This document shows, one piece after another, positions 23,394-28,476 of a stretch of DNA of 32,147 bases. The notes under the pieces are model-generated. The model was not told the DNA's origin. It saw only the letters and a list, made by a program, of their open reading frames with translations, and made no database searches. Source of the DNA: DATJAJ01 sp035622335. Its GTDB lineage: Archaea > Thermoproteota > Nitrososphaeria > Nitrososphaerales > Gagatemarchaeaceae. The translations under genes were made by a program, and so were the position numbers. Each line of letters starts with the position of its first letter. Position 1 is the first letter of the stretch. The stretch is from positions 1-32,147 of the forward strand of contig DASPVO010000074.1 of assembly GCA_035622335.1 (NCBI GenBank). Reading direction: 5' to 3'.

Positions 23394-24703
23394 CTACCCG
23401 AGGCTCCTCGCCGTAGTCTCGCCCGCGATGACGGAAGCCATCAGACGCGTCACCTCAGCGGCGTTCTTCCCGTTAGCCAGAGACCACATGGCCTTGACTA
23501 GAGCTGTCTCGGGGAGCATGTCCTCCAGTGGGACTACCCCTGCCGCCTTCAGGTCCCTCCCGGTCTCGTAGACGTTCAGATCCACTCTCCCTTTCAAGCA
23601 CTGAGATGTCATGAAGACAAGGCCCCCCGACGCAACGAACTTCTTGAGGAAGGCGACTAGAGGCTCGCTAACGTGCCCCATCCCCGTCCCTTCTATCACC
23701 AAGGCCTTCGTCTCCGCACCGACCGCTCCCTCGAGAAAGGAGACCGACATCCCGGGGTAGAACTTCACGAGCGCGGCGTCAGCGCTAAAGCCCGGCTTCG
23801 ACTCGAAACCCTTCTGCCCGCGCTTGGGCAGGGAAGGATCGACATCGACGAGACCATCTCTCCTCCAGAGAGCCGCAGGCTGGACCCCCACTGACTCGAA
23901 CGCCCCCCTCTCGCTGGTGTGGTCCTTCCGCACCCTAGTCCCTCTGTGAAGGCCACCAGCCCGTCACTGGAATCGTCGTGCATCGCGACGTAGACTCCTG
24001 AGAAGCCAGCCGTTGAGGCGATAGAGACGGAAGCCGTCAGGTTTAGGAAAGCATCAGATGACGGTCTGTCGGACGACCTCTGCGCCCCCGTTATGACCAC
24101 AGGCACCGGGACGCCCTTCAGGGCAAAGCTCAACGCGGCGGCGGTGTACCCGAGGGTGTCCGTCCCCTGCGTGACCACCACGCCCGCCACGCCATCCTCC
24201 ACCGAGCGAGCGACCCTCGTCGCGATCGCCGTCCAGTCTTTTGGCTGGAGGTTCTCGCTGAGCACGCTCATCAGAATCTCGGGCTCGACCCCCGCTATCT
24301 CGAAGAGTTCGGGGACGAGCGAGTTCAACTCTGAAGCGGAGACGACGGGGTGGACCGCTCCGGTCCTGTAGTCAACCCTGCTCGCGATCGTACCTCCCGT
24401 GCTCAGTAGCGCGACCCTCGGCAGGTCAGGAGAGGCTCGGCCCGCCGGCGGCGCTCTGAACGTGGGGACTTCTCCCTTCGAGACGACCCTGCCGCCCTCG
24501 AGCTTGGAGACGTCCAGCCCGATGTTGTACCCGCTCGAGAGCTTAACGACTATGTGCGACTCGTCGTCGTACTGGTATCGAGGGACGAGCGTTCCGTGGA
24601 CAGTTCCCCATCCAGTATTGAGCTCCAGCCCGTCTCCCACTTCGGCCTCTATCTTCTCGAGGAAGGCGAGCGAACTACCCCTGTAGCCTCCCTTCGCTGA
24701 CAT
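23394..24703 (-). CDS. gatD: Glu-tRNA(Gln) amidotransferase subunit D, interrupted by a one-base frameshift
   Basis: GatD is the asparaginase-like subunit that releases ammonia from Gln/Asn for GatE. From ATG 24703 the product has an N-terminal SH3-like domain (GDGLELNTGWGTVHGTLVPR) and the asparaginase domain: ALLSTGGTIASRVDYRTGAV, VVTQGTDTLGYTAAALSFAL, VVITGAQRSSDRPSSDAFLN, GVYVAMHDDSSDGLVAF. Here the frame goes wrong. The next conserved piece, HRGTRVRKDHTSERGAFESV and the C-terminal domain to 23394 (ALVIEGTGMGHVSEPLVAFL), lies in the -1 frame. One added base near 23947 restores full length without gap, so a deleted C in a CC pair is likely. Because GatD is essential, sequence error is the first explanation; recent loss or recoding are the alternatives. 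Confidence 0.92.
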
Positions 24704-24729
24704 GGCTCAGTCGTTCGTGACACTTTGGT

Positions 24730-24737
24730 CTTAAGAG
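24730..24737 (-). promoter_or_regulatory. TATA-like box for gatD-gatE
   Basis: The minus strand reads CTCTTAAGACC, centred about 30 bp before ATG 24703. The core CTTAAG is palindromic, so it could also serve rightward transcription. Confidence 0.4.
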
Positions 24738-24764
24738 TTGCCCGCGAAGAGCGGGGGCTTTTCT

Positions 24765-24923
24765 ATGAAAGAGAGTCTTCGTTCACAACGAGTTTTGATC
24801 TCAGCGCTCGAGCGGACGCGTCCCTCCTCTAGATCGCGTGCTCAACTAGTAAGCATCCGACAATTCTCCAATCTTGTTAAGAAGGGAAACCAACAAAGAA
24901 ACGCCATTGACAAACGACTCTGA
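24765..24923 (+). CDS. Doubtful small ORF, 52 residues
   Basis: ATG 24765 opens a basic peptide beginning MKESLRSQRVLISALERTRP and ending KKGNQQRNAIDKRL. The TATA-like palindrome at 24730-24737 lies about 31 bp upstream, and a hairpin follows its stop. I recognise no family, and the A+T-rich setting makes chance likely. Confidence 0.2.
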   Translation: MKESLRSQRVLISALERTRPSSRSRAQLVSIRQFSNLVKKGNQQRNAIDKRL

Positions 24924-24949
24924 CATTCTGATAGACTCATTCTAATTGA

Positions 24950-24970
24950 GCTGCCAATAATCTGGGCAGC
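24950..24970 (+). terminator. Hairpin in intergenic region
   Basis: GCTGCC and GGCAGC form a 6-bp stem with a 9-base loop, 27 bp after the doubtful small ORF. No T tract follows closely. Confidence 0.2.
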
Positions 24971-25084
24971 ATCTTGTGAGCCCTTAGCCGTAATTCTAGT
25001 CTATGCATGGATTCCTGTAGATGACATTCATGTGATTTCTAATGGAGTATGCAGGTAATACCGATTGAAGTAATACGGCAAGCG

Positions 25085-25092
25085 CTAAATAG
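25085..25092 (+). promoter_or_regulatory. TATA-like box for rhodanese gene
   Basis: CTAAATAG is centred 26 bp before ATG 25115, supporting that start over ATG 25049. Confidence 0.55.
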
Positions 25093-25097
25093 GCCTC

Positions 25098-25111
25098 ATA
25101 ACATATGTTAT
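25098..25111. promoter_or_regulatory. 14-bp perfect palindrome at the rhodanese transcription start
   Basis: ATAACATATGTTAT is its own reverse complement. It lies between the TATA box (25085-25092) and ATG 25115, where a bound repressor would block initiation. Confidence 0.45.
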
Positions 25112-25114
25112 AAC

Positions 25115-25981
25115 ATGTCACAATCTGCAGCCACCGAGACGTATCACGACCCGACTACACTGGTCGACACCAACTGGGTCGCCCAGCATCTGAAAGACCC
25201 GAAAGTCAGAATCGCTGAAGTTGACTACGACCCTGCGGCCAACTATGCCTTGGGACACATCCCCGGCGCAGTCCTCCTAGACTGGAAGAAGGACATGAAC
25301 GACCCGGTCGCTCGCGACATACTCTCCAAGGCCCAGGCAGAGGAGATACTCTCGAGGAACGGAGTCGGACCGGACACCACGCTGATACTCTACGGCGACT
25401 TCAACAACTGGTTCGCTGCTTACGCCTTCTGGGACCTGAAGTACTACGGGGTGAAGGACGTCCGGCTGATGAACGGAGGCCGCAAGAAGTGGCTTCTAGA
25501 AGACAAGCCGATCGACAAGGAAGTCCCCACTTACCCGAAGACCAGTTTCGTCGCGTCTTCTCCCGACGAGTCGATAAGGGCGTACAAGGACCACGTCAGG
25601 GAGTCGATCGGAAAGCCTCACAAGGTGCTGGTCGACGTGAGAGGCCCCAAGGAGTTCAGCGGAGAAATCCTCGCGCCTCCTGAGTATCCGACGGAACACG
25701 CGCAGAGGGGTGGACACATCCCGACCGCGATCAACATTCCATGGGCTCAGGCTGTGAACGACGCCGATGGCACGTTCAAGACGAGGGATCAGCTCGAGCA
25801 GGTCTACTCTTCGAAGGGCGTCAAGCCAGAGGCCGAGGTCATAACCTATTGCAGGATCGGCGAAAGGTCGTCGTTCACATGGTACGTGCTGAAGTACCTT
25901 CTCGGATATCCAGACGTACGCAACTACGACGGGTCGTGGACCGAGTGGGGCAACTCTGTACGTTATCCGATCGAGAAGTGA
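25115..25981 (+). CDS. Thiosulfate/3-mercaptopyruvate sulfurtransferase (two-domain rhodanese)
   Basis: A 288-residue tandem rhodanese transferring sulfane sulfur from thiosulfate or a similar donor to a thiol acceptor. The N-terminal domain (residues about 15-135; YALGHIPGAVLLDW, LILYGDFNNWFAAYAFWDLK, VRLMNGGRKKW) is inactive, with Asp95 at the usual Cys position. The C-terminal domain (about 150-288; VLVDVRGPKEFSGE, GGHIPTAINIPW, VITYCRIGERSS, NYDGSWTEWGN) has the persulfide Cys246 in CRIGER. The frame extends upstream to ATG 25049, but ATG 25115 fits the TATA box. Its 3' end is 4 bp from the convergent lipoyl-TusA fusion gene, suggesting, but not proving, a shared sulfur pathway. Confidence 0.92.
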   Translation: MSQSAATETYHDPTTLVDTNWVAQHLKDPKVRIAEVDYDPAANYALGHIPGAVLLDWKKDMNDPVARDILSKAQAEEILSRNGVGPDTTLILYGDFNNWFAAYAFWDLKYYGVKDVRLMNGGRKKWLLEDKPIDKEVPTYPKTSFVASSPDESIRAYKDHVRESIGKPHKVLVDVRGPKEFSGEILAPPEYPTEHAQRGGHIPTAINIPWAQAVNDADGTFKTRDQLEQVYSSKGVKPEAEVITYCRIGERSSFTWYVLKYLLGYPDVRNYDGSWTEWGNSVRYPIEK

Positions 25982-25985
25982 CGCG

Positions 25986-26636
25986 CTAACCTCTCTTCAA
26001 TAGAAAGTGGTGGAGCTCACCTTCCTTTCTGTGCTCCAAGAGTGGGTTGCCTGTCTCCGCGGACCAGCGGACCATCTCCAGCTCGGCGCTGGGGTCGTCC
26101 GATACCAGATGTATGACGGAGCCCTTAGGCAGGGCAGAGAGGCGCTCACCGAGCATGGTGAGGACGGCAGAGCACTCGACCCCCACCTCAACAAGCTCCT
26201 CGTCCGGGAACTCGGCGAAGCACCTGACGCCCAGCTGTTTCAACCTGGACTCTATCTGGCGGGCTGCCTCTGGCAGCGTCAAGAGACCGGCCGCATCTTC
26301 TGCGGGCGAGACGCGAACGAACCACCCCAGCCCGTACGGGTCCTTGTTGAGTATCCTAGGGTCCTGTGAGAGCATTTGGTTGGCCTCGATGAGCGTGCAT
26401 GGAAAGGGCGCCCTCACCACGTCAAAGCGCTTTAGGCCCTCGACCCAACCGCAGCTTTCACCTCGCTTGAGCGCTGACCCCGTTGGCTTGAAACCGACCT
26501 TCGTGAACCGTCCCGACAGCCAAACGAGTGTGGAGTCCAGACCCAGGACGATCAAGCCTCCATCCCGCCTCGCCCAGAGGCCCTCTTCGGGAAGATAGAG
26601 AAGATCGTCAGGGAATTCGCAGGTGAGGAGCTTCAA
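25986..26636 (-). CDS. Fusion of GcvH-like lipoyl domain with TusA-like sulfur-carrier domain
   Basis: About 216 residues from TTG 26636, 8 bp after the elp3 stop. Residues 1-115 match the GcvH/lipoate-binding fold: YLPEEGLWARRDGGLIVLGL, GESCGWVEGLKRFDVVRAPF (Lys69 aligned with the lipoyl Lys of VESVKA), CTLIEANQMLSQDPRILNKD and PYGLGWFVRVSP. Residues about 135-216 match TusA: LVEVGVECSAVLTMLGERLS (Cys155 at the carrier position, followed by Ser instead of Pro), LPKGSVIHLVSDDPSAELEM and VRWSAETGNPLLEH. The frame is open further upstream, but that part is a shadow of elp3. Both cofactor residues are present, so the protein may pass sulfur between a TusA thiol and a lipoyl arm. Function is inferred. 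Confidence 0.78.
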   Translation of the reverse strand: MKLLTCEFPDDLLYLPEEGLWARRDGGLIVLGLDSTLVWLSGRFTKVGFKPTGSALKRGESCGWVEGLKRFDVVRAPFPCTLIEANQMLSQDPRILNKDPYGLGWFVRVSPAEDAAGLLTLPEAARQIESRLKQLGVRCFAEFPDEELVEVGVECSAVLTMLGERLSALPKGSVIHLVSDDPSAELEMVRWSAETGNPLLEHRKEGELHHFLLKRG

Positions 26637-26644
26637 GTGCGACT

Positions 26645-28219
26645 CTACCGGGTACTCAGCACCTTGGCCATGTATGGGCCCAGGCGCTCGTACCCCAGTC
26701 GTCTGTAGTAGTTCCTGGTCCCCACCGCGCTCGTGACGACAACCCGCCTCGCGCCGTACTCGAGAGCGGCCGCCTCCGCTTCCGACATCAAAGCCCCGCC
26801 CAAGCCTCTGTGCTGGAATGCCCGTCCATCCCTTGCGCCGAAGGGGACAACCCTGCCGTACACCCGGAGCTCCCTGAGCAGGCACGACCCTGCAGCCTCG
26901 GGCCTGTGGGCATCCGCCGAAGGAAGGCGGAGGCGGACGAAACCGGCTATCCTCCCGCTCCTCGAATAATGGAAAGAACCGAAGAACTCCTCGCCATCCG
27001 ACGCCGCGTATCTCTCAGACCTGAAAACGAGCTCGTCGTCTTCGCCGAGGGTCGCAGGGTCGCCAAGCGCCACCTCCCTGCACCTGATGCATGAACAGGC
27101 GATCCCTTTGACCTTCGCGCGCGTCAGCACCAGCTCCCTGAGATTCCCTTCTTTGACTCCTCCCGATATCTCGTAAGCGGGTATCTCTCTCTGGATTCTC
27201 ATGATCCTGTGCCACGATGGGACGAACCTCTTCATCTCGCTGAGGAGCTCGACGACAGTCTCGAGGTCGTACGGCCGGTACTGCCCTGAAGAGTGCAACC
27301 GTTCGAGCGCTGTGCCCGGGACCACCAGTGTCGGGTAGACCTTCATCATGTCCGGCTTCAGCATCTCGTCTTCGAAGAGTCTCTTGAAGTCGGCGAGGTC
27401 GGAGTCGTAGTCCGAACCCGGAAGACCCGGCATCATGTGAGCCGTGACCTTGAGACCCGCGTCCCTCGCGACTCGGAACGCTTTCAGAGTGTCTTCAACT
27501 GTGTGGCCTCGGTTGCTCCTCTTCAGGACCTCGTTCCGCAGAGCCTGCACGCCTATCTCGAGCCTCGTTATGCCGTAGCTCAACATCAGGTCGACGTCTC
27601 TCGGCCTGCACCAATCTGGTTTCGTTTCGAGCGTGAGACCGACACACCTGCTCGACGCGTTCTCGTTCGAGACCTGCGCAGCCTCCAGGCTTCCCGACGT
27701 CGAGCCGTTCAGCCCTTCGTAGACCCCCCTTACGAACCCCTCCTGATAGTCTTCGGGCACTGCGATGAACGTGCCCCCTTCGATTATCGCCTCGACTTTG
27801 CTGACGTCGTGCCCGTTGCTAGTGTACTTCTCGAGCGACGCTCTCACCTGACCGGACGGGTCGAAGCCCAGCCTGAGCGCTGTCTTCATCCCCGGGCTGC
27901 CGGGAAGGTAGCTCTGGGGCGTACCCCACCTCGGCCCTCCGGGGCAGAAGACGCACGTGCCGTGGGGGCAGGCGTAAGGAGCGGAGAATGCCGTGACGAC
28001 CACTATCCCCGATGCACTCCTCCTCGGATGTACCCGCAGCAGATGAGAAAACTCGTCCCTCTTCTCGGAGGGTAAGGCAGAGAGGACTTCGGAATTGGAC
28101 GGATACCTCGACAGGCGAAACCTGCGCGCGGCGCCCTTCTTGGACCTCTCCAGGTCAGGTCGCGTCTTTATCGATCCGGAGAGGATCTCAGCCGCGAGGG
28201 CATCAGCGGCCTGGGTCAC
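26645..28219 (-). CDS. elp3: Elp3-type tRNA uridine(34) acetyltransferase (radical SAM + GNAT)
   Basis: A 524-residue archaeal Elp3, which forms the carboxymethyl group on C5 of wobble uridine. The radical-SAM domain has the CxxxxCxxC cluster motif at Cys84, Cys89 and Cys92 (ACPHGTCVFCPGGP), plus VEAIIEGGTFIAVPEDYQ, GLTLETKPDWCRPRDVDLML, RLEIGVQALRNEVLKRSNRG, VTAHMMPGLPGSDY and DMMKVYPTLVVPGT. The zinc-type cysteines CSCIRC follow (near 385), then the GNAT domain (LRELRVYGRVVPFG, FQHRGLGGALMSEAEAAALE, RNYYRRLGYERLGPYM). Start GTG 28219 overlaps the TGA of eS30 (GTGA), so it is translationally coupled to that gene. The lipoyl-TusA fusion follows 8 bp downstream. Confidence 0.95.
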   Translation of the reverse strand: MTQAADALAAEILSGSIKTRPDLERSKKGAARRFRLSRYPSNSEVLSALPSEKRDEFSHLLRVHPRRSASGIVVVTAFSAPYACPHGTCVFCPGGPRWGTPQSYLPGSPGMKTALRLGFDPSGQVRASLEKYTSNGHDVSKVEAIIEGGTFIAVPEDYQEGFVRGVYEGLNGSTSGSLEAAQVSNENASSRCVGLTLETKPDWCRPRDVDLMLSYGITRLEIGVQALRNEVLKRSNRGHTVEDTLKAFRVARDAGLKVTAHMMPGLPGSDYDSDLADFKRLFEDEMLKPDMMKVYPTLVVPGTALERLHSSGQYRPYDLETVVELLSEMKRFVPSWHRIMRIQREIPAYEISGGVKEGNLRELVLTRAKVKGIACSCIRCREVALGDPATLGEDDELVFRSERYAASDGEEFFGSFHYSRSGRIAGFVRLRLPSADAHRPEAAGSCLLRELRVYGRVVPFGARDGRAFQHRGLGGALMSEAEAAALEYGARRVVVTSAVGTRNYYRRLGYERLGPYMAKVLSTR

Positions 28220-28442
28220 CTGGTTCCCGTTCGCATCCAGTTCTGGCCCGGCTTGCGCTTGAGGGCGAACCTCTTCTCGTACGTCCGCTTGTTCCTCACC
28301 TTCGGTATCGCGCTAGGCTTCGGCTTTGCCTCTAGCTTCGGGGTCTGACTCCGGACTGTGGGACATGTTTCCATGCTTTCCCGCCTTTGTGACTGGAGGC
28401 AGCTAGTGTGACACTAGGCTGCTGACTCCCGTGGGTCGGCAT
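28216..28442 (-). CDS. rps30e: Ribosomal protein eS30, gene interrupted by two BHB micro-introns
   Basis: No single frame covers this gene. Frame one gives MPTHGS from ATG 28442; another gives TKAGK; a third gives VRSQTPKLEAKPKP, SAIPKVRNKRTYEKRFALKR, KPGQNWMRTGTR to TGA 28216. Joining 28442-28424, 28392-28377 and 28357-28216 makes an unbroken 58-residue protein whose N-terminus, MPTHGSLTKAGKVRSQTPK, is the conserved archaeal eS30 (S30e) sequence, a small-subunit ribosomal protein. Both excised pieces have bulge-helix-bulge borders (see introns). A GGAGGT lies 13 bases before ATG 28442 and a TATA-like box at 28485-28493. The stop overlaps the elp3 GTG. Left unspliced, translation would end at TAG 28334 after 36 residues. 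Confidence 0.9.
28358..28376 (-). other. Intron 2 of eS30 gene (19 nt, BHB motif)
   Basis: RNA-sense folding: central helix GGGA (exon, 28382-28379) with TCCC (intron, 28363-28360); 5' bulge AAG cut as AA^G (28377^28376); 3' bulge ACA cut as AC^A (28358^28357); inner helix CATG/CATG closed by a GAAA tetraloop; outer helix GGC/GTC with one G-U pair. Splicing restores codons for A-G-K-V-R. The canonical hBHBh' layout is complete within 19 intron nucleotides. Confidence 0.87.
28393..28423 (-). other. Intron 1 of eS30 gene (31 nt, BHB motif)
   Basis: RNA-sense folding: central helix GGAG (exon, 28429-28426) with CTCC (intron, 28398-28395); 5' bulge TCA cut as TC^A (28424^28423); 3' bulge AGT cut as AG^T (28393^28392); inner helix GCAGC/GCTGC, then one bulged C, then TAGTG/CACTA with loop TCA. 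The outer helix is weak (one G-C pair), i.e. a relaxed form. Splicing turns GGGAGTC + TCACAAAG into codons for G-S-L-T-K, the eS30 consensus. Confidence 0.85.
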
Positions 28443-28455
28443 TTTTTGAGTTCTT

Positions 28456-28461
28456 ACCTCC
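28456..28461 (-). promoter_or_regulatory. Shine-Dalgarno-like GGAGGT for eS30
   Basis: GGAGGT on the minus strand, 13 bases before ATG 28442. Spacing is long, but it is the clearest SD-like site among genes that are otherwise mostly leaderless. Confidence 0.4.
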
Positions 28462-28476
28462 TAAGGAAGGGGCAGC

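Larger units (their letters stand above)
24704..25084. other. Gene-poor, A+T-richer intergenic region
   Basis: About 380 bp between divergent gatD and the rhodanese gene. It is visibly richer in A+T than its surroundings. It holds the gatD promoter, a plus-strand frame 24765-24923 (52 codons from ATG; basic, Arg/Ser-rich, no family recognised), and a hairpin at 24950-24970. No tRNA or recognisable RNA gene was found. Confidence 0.5.

Noticed and set aside
23930..23960. A BHB intron as the cause of the gatD frameshift
   Set aside because: Family alignment needs one base added, not sequence removed; no bulge-helix-bulge pairing is seen.
26637..26885. First 83 codons of the open frame leading into the lipoyl-TusA fusion
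   Set aside because: This part lies inside elp3 in another frame and is Arg/Gly-rich; family homology begins only after TTG 26636.
27293..28075. 260-codon plus-strand frame
   Set aside because: Antisense shadow of elp3 caused by high G+C; Arg/His-rich and featureless.
28332..28442. 36-codon ORF from ATG 28442 to TAG 28334 as an independent small protein
   Set aside because: Only its first six codons are conserved (eS30 MPTHGS); the rest is intron 1 and out-of-frame exon sequence.
28441..28447. T6 run on the plus strand as a terminator
   Set aside because: No plus-strand gene ends nearby; on the minus strand it is an A-run directly before the eS30 ATG.
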